DNA of 64,000 nt from Polaribacter filamentus. Its GTDB lineage: Bacteria > Bacteroidota > Bacteroidia > Flavobacteriales > Flavobacteriaceae. Numbering within the stretch: the first letter of the stretch is position 1; every line of letters starts with the position of its first letter. Shown here one piece after another: positions 1 through 9,741 of the stretch. The translations under genes were made by a program, and so were the position numbers. Below the pieces are notes generated by a model, which worked only from the letters and a program-made list of their open reading frames with translations, had not been told where the DNA came from and did no database searches. Location of the stretch: contig NZ_MQUA01000004.1 in NCBI RefSeq assembly GCF_002943715.1, forward strand, positions 124,001 through 188,000. The letters are read 5' to 3'.

Positions 1-954
1 GAATGTTCGGAAAATGGCACTTGGGTTACTCGAAAAAGCACAACCCTATATTACAAGGGTTTGATACGTTTGAAGGATTTGTTAGTGGTAATATTGATTA
101 CCACGCTCACATTGACCAAGAAGGCTATCTTGACTGGTGGAAAGGGACTGAAATTCACAACGTAAAAGGGTATACAACCGATTTAATCACAGAAAATGGA
201 GTAAAATACATCACGGAAAATAATCCTAAAAAAACAGGTAAGCCTTTCTTCTTATATCTAGCACATGAGGCGCCTCATTATCCCTATCAAAAACGAATTG
301 ATAAAATTTTAAGAGAAGTTGGTATCAGGGGCGGAACATCTGTTAATAAAGATAGTATCCGATCTATCTATAAGGAAATGGTCGAAGTAATGGATGAAGG
401 AATAGGTAAAATAATACAAACTCTTAAAGAAACAGGGCAGTATAATAATACAGTGCTAATTTTCTTATCTGATAACGGATCCAGTAAATATGGAAGTAAT
501 GGCGGTTTAAGAGGGTTTAAAGGGGGCTTATGAAGGAGGGAGCCGTGTCCCTGCTATCATAAGTTACCCAAATAAGATAAAAAAAGGAGTGGTTAATAAC
601 CAAACTATACTTACAATGGATATTTTACCGACACTTCTTGATTTTATTGGTAAAAAGCCTAAAGGGGAAAACATAGATGGAATAAGTATAAAAAATAATT
701 TATTACATCAAACTAACTTACCCAAAAGAGATGTGTTTTTCTCTTTTAAAAATCGCAGTTTTATAAGAAGTGGAAAGTGGAAAATGATTAGTATAAAAAA
801 TCAGGATAGATTTGAACTTTATGATTTATCTATTGATGTTAAAGAAAGTAATGACGTTTCGTTAGATAATGAGGATTTAATAAATGGGTTTAAGTCGAAA
901 CTAATATCGTGGGAAAAAGAAGTAAGAAAAGAGGTGGATATCATATCGAAATAG
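1..954 (+). pseudogene. Sulfatase (S1 family), 5' end outside window, one frameshift
   Basis: Secreted-type sulfatase that would remove sulfate esters from polysaccharide. The visible part begins at the GKWHLG motif, so the upstream segment with the Cys/Ser-X-Pro-X-Arg active-site motif lies left of the window. Further motifs are FFLYLAHEAPHYP, then FLSDNGSS, then LRGFKG. The frame breaks in a run of five G at 522-526. With four G it continues as GAYEGGSRVPAI, the usual YEGG(I/S)R-P sulfatase block, and stays open to 954. The C-terminal part (ELYDLSIDVKESNDV) is normal, so only one base separates this from an intact gene. It lies 127 bp upstream of the GH95 gene on the same strand. Sulfatase identity is firm; substrate is unknown. 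Confidence 0.85.
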
Positions 955-1081
955 ATCTGCTTTAATAAAAAACTGAGACTGTAAAATAAAGGATCATGAT
1001 TAAAAGTTGTGTGAATTAATAACTACTTTATTAATGAGGTAAAGTAAAGAACAACGTTGCCAAATATTAAATAAATGAATA

Positions 1082-3495
1082 ATGAAAGAAATAAAACAAA
1101 GTAATATGAGTTTTAGAATGATGATTCAATCGTTAATAATAGTTTTCTTTTTATCAGCATGTAATAAAGATAATCATGATGGCAAAAATCCGGACAATAA
1201 TTTGTGGTATCAACAACCCGCTCAATCCTGGTTTGAAGCTTTACCCCTTGGAAATGGAAAAATTGGAGCCATGGTTCACGGGACTCCCGAAAAAGAAAAG
1301 CTTCAGTTAAATGAAGAAACTCTGTGGGCAGGTTACCCAGAGGAACCAATACCTGCCAATGCAAAGAAACATTATGCCAAATTTCAGCAACTTAGCTTAG
1401 AGGGTAAATTTGATCAAGCCAATGATTATGCTATGGAAAATCTTGCAATTTCTCCTACCGGCATAAGATCTTATCAGACACTGGGGATTTATTTATATCT
1501 TTTGATAAGCACCTTGATGTTGATGATTATAGACGAAACCTTAACCTTCAAACAGGTATTAACACGACACAATATACCATCAATGGCAAAAGGTTTATCA
1601 GAGAATCCTTTGTTTCTGTTGAGTACAACACTTTGTTCTATCATTTTAAAAGCCTGGATAATGAAACGGTTAGAAGTAAAATAAGTTTTGAAAGACCAAA
1701 AGATATTACCCAGCACCTTAATAACAATACACTAATTATAGATGGGCAGATTTTCGATGATGCCGAAGGCTATGATGACAATCCGGGAGGATCTGGCAAA
1801 GCAGGCTATCATATGAAGTTTGCTGCAAATATTTATGTAAAAAACACCTCAGGTGAGCTCAAATCAAAAGGGAATGAATTCATTATTAAGAATTCTGACG
1901 AATTTACAGTGATGCTAACAGCGGCTACCGACTACAATATAGATAGAATGAACTTTGATCGGCATATCAAGCCGTTAGATATTTGCGAACAGACAATTAA
2001 GAAGGTTTCAACATTGGATTATGAATCTGTTAAAGCTGAACATATTGCATCTCATTCTAAAATAATGAACAGGGTTAAGTTTGATATTACACCTAATAGT
2101 TTAAACATTATCCCAACGGATGTAAGAATATCAAACCTCAAAAACAAGAGAGAAGACAAACACTTAACAGAACTTTTTTTTCAATATGGAAGGTATTTGT
2201 TGCTCTCAAGTTCAGGAGGTAATTCGGTACTTCCAGCTAATTTACAAGGCATCTGGAATAAGGACATGTGGGCTGCATGGGAATCAGATTTTCATTTAAA
2301 CATTAACCTGCAAATGAATTATTGGCCAGCCGATATTACTAACCTAAGTGAAACTGTTCAGCCATTGTCTGTTTTTATGAAAAACTTGGCAGAAAATGGA
2401 CAAGTGACTGCTTCTGAGTTTATAAATACTGGGGGTTGGCTGGCACCTCATGCTACAAATGCATTTGGCAGAACAACGCCTAGCGGTTCTACCAAGCTTT
2501 CTCAGGTAAATAATGGCTATTATTTCCCTTTGGGTGGTGCCTGGATGTCTTTAACTTTATGGAGACATTATGAGTTTGTGCAAGACCAAACCTATCTAAA
2601 AAACGAAGCGTATCCATTAATAAGTGGAGCAGCAAGGTTTATACTGGATTTTTTGGTAGAAAATGAAAAGGGTGAATTGGTTACGGTTCCTTCCTATTCT
2701 CCAGAAAACAGTTACATCGACCCACAATCGGGGAAAAAATTGAGGAACACCGTAGCATCAGCTCTTGAAATACAAATCATACGAGATGTATTTCATGCCT
2801 GTTTAGAATCAGAAAAAATATTGAATCAAGAGACCGAACTGACAGCAATGATCACCGATGCTTTACAAAAACTCCCGGAAACTAAAATTGGAAAAAATGG
2901 CACGATTCAGGAATGGTATGAAGATTTTGAGGAAGTTGATGCTGGTCACAGACATATATCCCATCTTTACGCGTTATACCCATCAAATCAAATCAATGTG
3001 AATACGCCTAAACTTTTTGAAGCTGCCAAAAAAACACTTGAAAGACGTTTATCCTCAGGTGGGGGTCAAACAGGATGGAGCCGTGCCTGGATGATAAATT
3101 TCTACGCTCGCCTTCATAATGGTGATGAGTGTACTAAACATATTTCTCAGCTTATATCAGAACAAGTATCCCCCAACCTTTTTGATTTACACCCTCCTCG
3201 TATTTTCCAAATTGATGGTAACCTTGCTGCAACAGCAGGTATTGCTGAAATGCTTATACAAAGCCATACTGGGGAAATAATTTTATTGCCTGCTTTACCT
3301 TCTTCTTGGAATGATGGAGAAGTAAATGGATTACTTGCCAGAGGTGGCTTCGAGTTAAATATGAAGTGGGAAAAAGGAAAACTAATTAAAGCTTCTTTGT
3401 ATTCAAAATCTGGAAATAAGGTTAAAGTAAGGTATGGAGACAAAGTGCTTGAATTAGAGACTATAAAAGGCGAAATGTATTCATTAGAGTTTTGA
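1082..3495 (+). pseudogene. GH95 alpha-L-fucosidase/galactosidase lipoprotein, one frameshift
   Basis: GH95 inverting exo-enzyme removing terminal alpha-L-fucose (or L-galactose), predicted as a lipoprotein (FFLSAC lipobox near residue 25). N-terminal WYQQPAQSWFEALPLGNGKIGAMV is the family opening, written here as two blocks WYQQPAQSWFEA and LPLGNGKIGAMV. Catalytic signatures are NINLQMNYW (two Asn), SYSPENS (Glu acid) and [12 protein letters not shown] (Asp). The frame shifts once at G4, 1483-1486: with one more G the reading passes directly into the second open segment, giving about 804 residues, normal for GH95. The 5' segment is open to 1684 and the 3' segment from 1633, so they overlap in different frames. 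Assembly error or recent inactivation cannot be told apart here. Confidence 0.88.
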
Positions 3496-3572
3496 TCTAA
3501 TGCTGCGGAAGCTAGAGTTTGATGTATATGGTGAATCCAGATTTCTCTGCGAAAAGCCCTGAAAAAGGCAAT

Positions 3573-3607
3573 AAAAACCTTGTAAATAGTTGATTTACAG
3601 GATTTTT
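3573..3607. terminator. Bidirectional hairpin terminator between convergent genes
   Basis: Arms at 3573-3587 and 3593-3607 pair around a 5-nt loop with two G-U type mismatches. The stem starts with A5 and ends with T5, so it can act on both strands. It lies between the GH95 gene (+) and the 3' end of the minus-strand uronate operon. Confidence 0.65.
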
Positions 3608-3899
3608 AAGTTATTAGGCGAGTTACATAAGTTTTGATTTCGTTTCGCTGTCTGTCTATATTGACACAACGATCATTATCTGGAGTGGTATGAATATAAA
3701 ACCGAAAAACACTAGAATTTAATTCTGAGTCAAAAACCTTATCTATATGTCTTCTGAACTCAGCGTGATTGCAATCAGGAGCTTCAATAACATTATGACC
3801 TGGAGCCAAAACGTTATTGATGTCTTCGTATGTGTTACCTGGTCCGTTGGCATCTAATATTACTTGACCTATCGTTAGTTGGGTAACTGAAAAAAACAT
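3606..3899 (-). pseudogene. N-terminal fragment of a secreted lyase-like protein
   Basis: About 97 residues, opening with a hydrophobic leader and then VILDANGPGNTYEDIN and HTTPDNDRCVNIDRQRNEIKTY. I associate this stretch with secreted polysaccharide-lyase-like proteins of marine Bacteroidota but cannot name the family with certainty. Reading is lost right after EIKTY, so most of the protein is missing. Upstream of the ATG at 3899 a better signal peptide (VKRYFFCIL) lies in another frame, with one extra base between them, so the start is probably shifted too. It sits downstream of the TRAP genes on the same strand and ends inside the terminator hairpin. I read it as a decayed last gene of the uronate operon. 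Confidence 0.5.
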
Positions 3900-4005
3900 T
3901 AAGAATGCAAAAAAAATATCTTTTCACAATTTTATTTAGTGTATTATAATTTGAAACATTTTTTAGTTGTAAAAAATCTATTAAATATAATCTATCGAAC
4001 CCTAA

Positions 4006-5304
4006 TTATATCAAACCGAACTGTCTCGGTAACCAGAGTGTCAATTCTGGGAAATATGTGATAATCAAAAGCACAACAATCATCACCAAAAATAATGGTA
4101 ACAAGGGTTTGACTACTTGCTGAATTTTTAAACCCGCAACACTACAACCTACAAAGAGCACCGAGCCAACTGGCGGTGTGCACAAACCAATACACAAATT
4201 CATAATCATAACAATTCCGAAATGAATTGGATCCATTCCTAAACTGGTCACAATTGGTAAAAAGATAGGTGTAAATATTAAAACTGCTGGTGTCATGTCC
4301 ATAAAAACACCTACAAACAATAATATTAAGTTGATAATTATTAAAATAACAATCGGGTTATCGCTGATTGATAATAACGTATTACTAATTTCTTGCGGAA
4401 TGTTTTCATAACTCATCACCCAAGACATGGCAATAGAAGTCGCAATTAATAACAACACAATTGCCGAGGTTTTAATTGTTTCTAACAAGATTGGAGAAAT
4501 ATCTTTCATCGAAATTTCTTTATATGCAAAACCTAAAATTAAGGTATAAATTACAGCAATCGCAGATGCTTCTGTTGCTGTAAAGATACCAGCAACAATG
4601 CCACCAATAACAACCACCAACAGCATTAAACTAGGGAAAGCTGCAATAAATCTTCTAAAAAATTCTCTAAATCCAACTACTTTATCTGTTGGATATTTTT
4701 TGATGATAGAATAAATTAGAGCCACGACCATTAACGCAAAACCGATTAATAAACCTGGCACATAACCTGCAATAAATAAGGCTGCAATAGAAACACCACC
4801 ACTTGCTAAAGAATAAACAATTAATACATTACTAGGTGGAATGATCAACCCTGTAGTTGCACTTGTAATATTTACCGCGGCACTAAAAGATTTATCATAA
4901 CCGTCTTTTTCCATCATCGGGTTCATAAAGCCTCCAATTGCAGATGCTGCAGCAACTGCAGATCCAGAAATTGCGCCAAAAAGCATACAAGAAATAATGT
5001 TTACAAAAGCCAAACCTCCTGGAAGTGGACCAACGATTGCCTTCGCAAAATTAATTAATCGGACGGCGATTCCACCACGATTCATAATTTGACCTGCCAA
5101 TATAAAAAACGGAATTGCAGACAGTGTAAAACTATCCAACGAAGTTGCCATTCTTTGCGCCAATGTAGTTACAGAAGGTAAAAAAGGCATGGCGCTTAAT
5201 AAGGTAAATAATGCTGCTAAACCAATAGCATAAGCAATTGGCACTCTTAGTGATAAGAAAACTAAAAAGCTGGTAACTAAAATTAGTACTTCAATTAAAT
5301 TCAT
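4006..5304 (-). CDS. TRAP transporter large permease (DctM family)
   Basis: Twelve-ish hydrophobic helices over 432 residues, the usual DctM length. Recognisable blocks are SLRVPIAYAIGLAA at the N-terminus, PFFILAGQIMNRGGIA, GAISGSAVAAASAIGG and the C-terminal LCIGLCTPPVGSVLFVGC. This is the sodium-driven transport subunit in the inner membrane. It starts 4 bp after the small permease and follows the binding protein, the normal P-Q-M order. TRAP systems import carboxylates; the linked kduI, kduD and uxuA genes point to uronates or unsaturated oligouronides as cargo (inference from context). Confidence 0.95.
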   Translation of the reverse strand: MNLIEVLILVTSFLVFLSLRVPIAYAIGLAALFTLLSAMPFLPSVTTLAQRMATSLDSFTLSAIPFFILAGQIMNRGGIAVRLINFAKAIVGPLPGGLAFVNIISCMLFGAISGSAVAAASAIGGFMNPMMEKDGYDKSFSAAVNITSATTGLIIPPSNVLIVYSLASGGVSIAALFIAGYVPGLLIGFALMVVALIYSIIKKYPTDKVVGFREFFRRFIAAFPSLMLLVVVIGGIVAGIFTATEASAIAVIYTLILGFAYKEISMKDISPILLETIKTSAIVLLLIATSIAMSWVMSYENIPQEISNTLLSISDNPIVILIIINLILLFVGVFMDMTPAVLIFTPIFLPIVTSLGMDPIHFGIVMIMNLCIGLCTPPVGSVLFVGCSVAGLKIQQVVKPLLPLFLVMIVVLLIITYFPELTLWLPRQFGLI

Positions 5305-5308
5305 AATT

Positions 5309-5779
5309 TTATGCTTTATGTAATTTTCTATTAGTGATAAAAGTGTCTAAACTGTAATAACAAATTAAAATTCCGGAAATAGGAAGTACCATATAAATAA
5401 ATCCTAAAGGAATCTCTAATGTGGCTGATGTTTGCCCGAATTGAAAACTTAATTGACACAATCGTATTCCGCCAATAACCATCACTAAAAAAGCGAAAGC
5501 AGTTACTGATAAATAGACAATTCCATCAAATAAATTTTGTTTTTTTGCCACTACTTTTTCTGGGATGAGATCAATTGCTAAATGCAAATGTTGCCCTGTT
5601 GCGTAGGCTGCGCCTAACAAACCTAACCAAATTAATGAGAAACTTGAAATCTCATCAGTAATAGTACTTGGGTTTCTTATAATAAATCTTGAAAATACTT
5701 GCCAAATAACACTAAACAACATTAATACCAACACAAAAAGTACTGACTTTTCTAATATACTATCAATTTTCGCTCTCAT
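5309..5779 (-). CDS. TRAP transporter small permease (DctQ family)
   Basis: 156 residues with four predicted membrane helices, matching DctQ. Diagnostic pieces are VFSRFIIRNPSTITDEIS, with the charged loop after helix 1, and LGLLGAAYATGQHLHLAIDL. It forms the membrane complex with the large permease and helps couple the binding protein. Its ATG shares one base with the stop of the binding-protein gene (TAATG arrangement), implying translational coupling, and the large permease starts 4 bp downstream. Confidence 0.93.
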   Translation of the reverse strand: MRAKIDSILEKSVLFVLVLMLFSVIWQVFSRFIIRNPSTITDEISSFSLIWLGLLGAAYATGQHLHLAIDLIPEKVVAKKQNLFDGIVYLSVTAFAFLVMVIGGIRLCQLSFQFGQTSATLEIPLGFIYMVLPISGILICYYSLDTFITNRKLHKA

Positions 5780-6765
5780 TATTGTTTGTTTTTGATGGAA
5801 AGTATTAAAGACTGCATTACTTCATCATCTTTAAATAGATCTAAAATGCCTTTGGTTTGTTCTTCAAAAGGTTTTTTATCTGGATAAACCACGGTGACTC
5901 CTGCCTTTTTTACAGCTGCTAAAGATTCCGTTTCAGATGCAGCCCATAATTTTCTTTGCACAATTTTACTTTGTTCTACAGCTTCATTTAACCATTTCTT
6001 TTGTTGGTCATTTAATCTTGCATAAGTATCCGTTCCAATTAACAAAACATCGGGCACAGCTGTATGTTCGTCCAAACTATAATATTTACAAACCTCATAA
6101 TGCTTTGAAGTAAAAAAACTTGGTGGGTTATTTTCTGCTCCGTCTACAACTCCTTGTTGCAACGCAGTGTATAATTCTCCAAATGAAATTGGCGTTGGTG
6201 ATCCTCCTAAATCATTCACCATGGCAACTGCCATATTACTTTTTTGAACTCTTATTTTTTTTCCTTTTAAATCTGAAGGTGAATTAATCGGATTATCTTT
6301 CATGTAAAAACTTCTACTTCCAGCATCATAGAAAGTCAAACCCCTTAATCTAAATTTTTCTCCTTGAAGTAATAATTTTTCACCAATTTCACTATCAAAA
6401 ACACTAAATGTATGTGCTTTGTTTCTAAACATATAAGGAATACTAAACACTTTATATTCAGGTATAAAGTTCTCTAAAACCGCAGCAGAAACTTTGGTAA
6501 TGTCTAAACTACCAATTTGCAATAGCTCTAAACACTCTCTTTCTCCGCCTAATTGACTACTCGGATAAATATTTAAAAGTAACTTTCCGCCAGAGCGTTC
6601 TTTTAATTCTTCACTTAAAAGAACCATTGCTTTGTGTACGGGATGTTGGGTATCTAAACTGTGCCCTAATCGTAAAATTTTAGTGGTTTTTTCTGATGTA
6701 CATCCCGATAAAAACAAGGCAAAAGTAATTGCAAAAACACTAAGAAATGGATACTTTTTTATCAT
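5779..6765 (-). CDS. TRAP transporter solute-binding protein (DctP family), lipoprotein
   Basis: 328 residues. The N-terminus carries a lipobox (ALFLSGC), so the protein is probably tethered in the periplasm, as expected for a TRAP binding protein. DctP features are LRLGHSLDTQHPVHKAM, QLGGERECLELLQIGSLD, LKGKKIRVQKS with the carboxylate-binding Arg, and GELYTALQQGVVDGAENN. It captures a carboxylated sugar for the adjacent permeases. The gene sits 13 bp after the DUF4861 gene in the same transcription unit. Uronate-type ligand is inferred from the neighbours, not from binding-site residues. Confidence 0.94.
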   Translation of the reverse strand: MIKKYPFLSVFAITFALFLSGCTSEKTTKILRLGHSLDTQHPVHKAMVLLSEELKERSGGKLLLNIYPSSQLGGERECLELLQIGSLDITKVSAAVLENFIPEYKVFSIPYMFRNKAHTFSVFDSEIGEKLLLQGEKFRLRGLTFYDAGSRSFYMKDNPINSPSDLKGKKIRVQKSNMAVAMVNDLGGSPTPISFGELYTALQQGVVDGAENNPPSFFTSKHYEVCKYYSLDEHTAVPDVLLIGTDTYARLNDQQKKWLNEAVEQSKIVQRKLWAASETESLAAVKKAGVTVVYPDKKPFEEQTKGILDLFKDDEVMQSLILSIKNKQ

Positions 6766-6778
6766 TATATTTCTAAAT

Positions 6779-7930
6779 TTAGTTTTGAGTTACTAGGAAC
6801 GGATTTTTAATTTTGATTGCAAAATCTCTTAAATAAGATTCCCATTCTTGTTGTGATTTAAATTGGTTGCTTTTCTTCCAACCGAAACCTGCATAATAAA
6901 TTACTTTATTATTTACAACGCGCAAGTTTGCATAGAAATTACTCTCATCTTTTTTAGAAGTAACATACTTTTCAGAACTCATAAAATAAGCATTATTTGC
7001 CACCAAACCTTGCCCTAATTCTGAATCATCAAAAGGTTCCCAATAACTAATCCAGTTTTTATCTTCAGATGTTATTCCATCTTTTTTATGCAATGTTAAA
7101 CCTGCAGAAATAGTATCTGTCTCTGAAATATGGATTTCAAATCTTGATAAATTTTGTCCGTAATCTAAAGAAATATGTTTGCTTTCTTCAATTTGTTTGC
7201 CGTTCGCATCCCAAGCTTCATAATTTAAAACAAAACTTGTTCTAATAGGGCCATTTGTTATGGTTTTGTAATCAGTAAAATTTTTAGAATATTGATAGGT
7301 TGTATCTGTTTTTATAGCAATTCCACCAACCCCACGGCTAACGCCTACATGAAAATTATCTAAACCTTCGCCTGTATCTTCATGATAAGTACCTTTACCT
7401 TCCGTGGTTTCTTTATACCATTTATTGATAATTGGATATTCCACACGTTTTAACCAAGCATCCATTCCGCTTGATAAAGTACCGCCTTTTACGCCATCTT
7501 CCACCATTTTTTGTGCAACTGGTCCATACGTTCTAAACGCTACTCTATTATTTTCCCAGGCATAATCGTCTGTTCTTTCTGGCACAAAACGAGCATAACA
7601 ATAAGTGGTTACTGAATCTTGTATTTTAGTTGAAATTGATAAATTATATTTATTTGTCGAATTTGCTTTAATTTTTGGTTGAAACAATAAAACATTATCT
7701 TTTCCATCTGAATTAGTATCAACCAATTGAAAAATGATTTTTTCTTCTGAATTTTCTTTAGAAATAACATAATTATCAGCTGTGAAATTTGAAACATCAA
7801 TTTCTACAGTTTCAAATTCTCTATCCATATTTAGTGTGTTTCTCACTTCAATAGTGGAAAGGATTGCTACTTTTTTATCACAATTGATAAAACAGGTTGT
7901 GGTAAGAAAGAGGAAGATTATTTTTTTCAT
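6779..7930 (-). CDS. DUF4861 family lipoprotein
   Basis: About 383 residues from the chosen ATG at 7930, which begins a lipoprotein-type leader (MKKIIFLF then TTTCFINC). An upstream ATG at 7960 would add ten charged residues before the leader, so I prefer the inner start. Blocks typical of DUF4861 are LLFQPKIKANSTNKYNLSIS, YCYARFVPERTDDYAWENN and YHEDTGEGLDNFHVGVSRG. The family is known from pectin, alginate and other uronate PULs of Bacteroidota; its biochemical role is not settled to my knowledge. Placed between kduD and the TRAP genes, it probably acts on uronate-containing oligosaccharides in the periplasm (inference). Confidence 0.85.
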   Translation of the reverse strand: MKKIIFLFLTTTCFINCDKKVAILSTIEVRNTLNMDREFETVEIDVSNFTADNYVISKENSEEKIIFQLVDTNSDGKDNVLLFQPKIKANSTNKYNLSISTKIQDSVTTYCYARFVPERTDDYAWENNRVAFRTYGPVAQKMVEDGVKGGTLSSGMDAWLKRVEYPIINKWYKETTEGKGTYHEDTGEGLDNFHVGVSRGVGGIAIKTDTTYQYSKNFTDYKTITNGPIRTSFVLNYEAWDANGKQIEESKHISLDYGQNLSRFEIHISETDTISAGLTLHKKDGITSEDKNWISYWEPFDDSELGQGLVANNAYFMSSEKYVTSKKDESNFYANLRVVNNKVIYYAGFGWKKSNQFKSQQEWESYLRDFAIKIKNPFLVTQN

Positions 7931-7953
7931 TTTGGTTGATTTGACTTTCTTTT

Positions 7954-8027
7954 CCTGCAAGGTCTGTTTTTGACCTTTCAGGTATGATTACTTATGTATA
8001 CCTACAAAACTTTTGAAACCTTGCAGG
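7954..8027. repeat. Palindromic intergenic repeats with CCTGCAAGG core
   Basis: In the gap between kduD and the DUF4861 gene, CCTGCAAGGTC (7954-7964) faces GACCTTTCAGG (7972-7982), pairing at 10 of 11 bases around a short T-rich loop. A second, weaker pair follows at 8001-8007 and 8021-8027 (CCTACAA / TTGCAGG). Short CCTGCAAGG-type palindromes are common between genes of Flavobacteriaceae. They could form RNA hairpins that stabilise or separate parts of the operon transcript. Confidence 0.6.
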
Positions 8028-8082
8028 ATGTTTTGAAACTGAAACAAGCTCAACATATAAACCTTGCGAATTATTTATTTAT

Positions 8083-8877
8083 TTATTCTTCATTTGAAGG
8101 TTTACCAATCGTTGCTAGAATTCCACCATCAACATATAAAATATGTCCGTTTACAAAATCACTTGCTTTAGAGGATAAGAAAATTGCTGCTCCTGCTAAA
8201 TCATTTGGGTCTCCCCATTTTTTTGCTGGTGTTCTGTTCACAATAAAATCGTTAAATGGATGGCCTTCTACTCTAATTGGAGCTGTTTGTGAAGTTGCAA
8301 AATAACCAGGACCAATTCCGTTTACTTGAATATTAAAACGTGCCCATTCTGTTGCCATATTCTTGGTTAACATCACCAATCCTCCTTTTGCTGCTGCATA
8401 CGCACCAACCGTATTTCTACCTAATTGGCTCATCATCGAACAAATATTGATGATTTTTCCTGATTTGCGCTCCATCATTCCTTTTACAACATGTTTTGAC
8501 ACAATAAAAGGACTTATCAAGTCGATATCAATCACTTGTTTAAAATCGGCAACTTCCATTTCCGCCAATGGCGTTCTTTTGATGATCCCTGCATTATTAA
8601 TTAAAATATCAATCACACCAACTTCGTTTTCAATCTTTTTGATAGCAGCAATTACCTGCGCTTCATCAGCAACATTAAATTTATAACCAACAGCGTTAAC
8701 TCCTTCCTTTTTATAAGCAGCAACTGCGTTGTCTATTTTTTCTTGTGATGAATTTCCGTTCACAACAATCGTTGCACCCGCTTTTCCCAGACCCATTGCC
8801 ATAGACATTCCTAAACCATGGGTAGAACCCGTAACTAAAGCAACTTTTCCTTGAATATCAAATAATGTTTGTGACAT
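8083..8877 (-). CDS. kduD: KduD-type 2-dehydro-3-deoxy-D-gluconate 5-dehydrogenase (SDR)
   Basis: 264-residue cytoplasmic short-chain dehydrogenase. The Rossmann motif is TGSTHGLG (residues 16-23), NNAG is present, and the catalytic set is Ser147, Tyr160 and Lys164 in AYAAAKGG. It interconverts 2,5-diketo-3-deoxygluconate and KDG, the step after KduI in unsaturated-uronate breakdown. The substitution of gluconate 5-dehydrogenase activity is possible because the two subfamilies are close. The direct pairing with kduI, 5 bp upstream in the operon, favours KduD. Confidence 0.88.
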   Translation of the reverse strand: MSQTLFDIQGKVALVTGSTHGLGMSMAMGLGKAGATIVVNGNSSQEKIDNAVAAYKKEGVNAVGYKFNVADEAQVIAAIKKIENEVGVIDILINNAGIIKRTPLAEMEVADFKQVIDIDLISPFIVSKHVVKGMMERKSGKIINICSMMSQLGRNTVGAYAAAKGGLVMLTKNMATEWARFNIQVNGIGPGYFATSQTAPIRVEGHPFNDFIVNRTPAKKWGDPNDLAGAAIFLSSKASDFVNGHILYVDGGILATIGKPSNEE

Positions 8878-8882
8878 ATTTT

Positions 8883-9722
8883 TTATCTTAAATCTGTAAT
8901 TTTTGCAACATCCATGTCGTTATAATCTAAATTCTCTCCTGCCATTCCCCAAATAAAGGTATAGCTTGAAGTTCCTGAACCCGAGTGAATTGACCAAGGT
9001 GGTGAAATTACAGCTTGATGATTGTGCATCCAAATATGACGCGTTTCTTGCGGTTGACCCATAAAATGACAAACTGCTTGTTCTTGTGGTATGTCTAAAT
9101 AATAATACACTTCCATTCTTCTATCATGCACATGTGCAGGCATTGTGTTCCAAACAGAACCTGTTTTTAACTCTGTCATTCCCATTTGTAATTGACAAGT
9201 TGTTACAATTCCGCCAATAATCATTTGGTTTACAGTTCTATGATTGGCAGTTTCTAAACTTCCTAATTCAATTTTATTAGCAGCCTCTTTTGTAACATGT
9301 TTTGTTGGATATGCAGTATGCGCTGGGGCCGAATTGATATAAAATTTAGAAGGATTCTTTCCATCATCACTTGTAAAAACTACTTCTTTTGCACCTTTAC
9401 CAATGTATAATGCATCTTTATGATTCATTTTAAAAATTGCACCATCCACAGAAATACTTCCACTTCCGCCAGCATTAATGATTCCCATTTCTCTTCTTTC
9501 TAAAAAATAATCTGCTTTTAAAGGAGCAATCGTTTCTAAAGTTAAAGGAGTCTTTGGTACAGCTCCTCCAGCAATATATCTATCATAATGTGTATAGGTC
9601 AATTTTATTTTTCCTGCTTCCATTAAGTCAGGAATTAAAAACTCATCTCTTAATTCTTGTGTATCTAATTTTTTAACTTCTTGCGGACTTGAAGCATATC
9701 TTGTTTCGAAACTTGTTGACAT
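8883..9722 (-). CDS. kduI: 5-dehydro-4-deoxy-D-glucuronate isomerase
   Basis: 279 residues from the ATG at 9722. A start 42 nt upstream is open but adds a non-conserved tail, and MSTSFETRYASSPQEVKK is the expected N-terminus. Cupin-type metal site: the His-x-His-Asp-x3-Glu block PAHVHDRRMEVYYY plus a later His in PPWSIHSGSG. It isomerises 4-deoxy-L-threo-5-hexosulose uronate, the product of lyases and GH88-type hydrolases, to 2,5-diketo-3-deoxygluconate for KduD. Expression with uxuA means both saturated and unsaturated uronates can be used. Confidence 0.96.
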   Translation of the reverse strand: MSTSFETRYASSPQEVKKLDTQELRDEFLIPDLMEAGKIKLTYTHYDRYIAGGAVPKTPLTLETIAPLKADYFLERREMGIINAGGSGSISVDGAIFKMNHKDALYIGKGAKEVVFTSDDGKNPSKFYINSAPAHTAYPTKHVTKEAANKIELGSLETANHRTVNQMIIGGIVTTCQLQMGMTELKTGSVWNTMPAHVHDRRMEVYYYLDIPQEQAVCHFMGQPQETRHIWMHNHQAVISPPWSIHSGSGTSSYTFIWGMAGENLDYNDMDVAKITDLR

Positions 9723-9741
9723 ATTTTTTATTTTTGTTAAT

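Noticed and set aside
3573-3607. Phage attachment site or integron attC at the palindrome
   Set aside because: No integrase gene and no matching second copy seen; A and T runs on either side fit a bidirectional terminator better.
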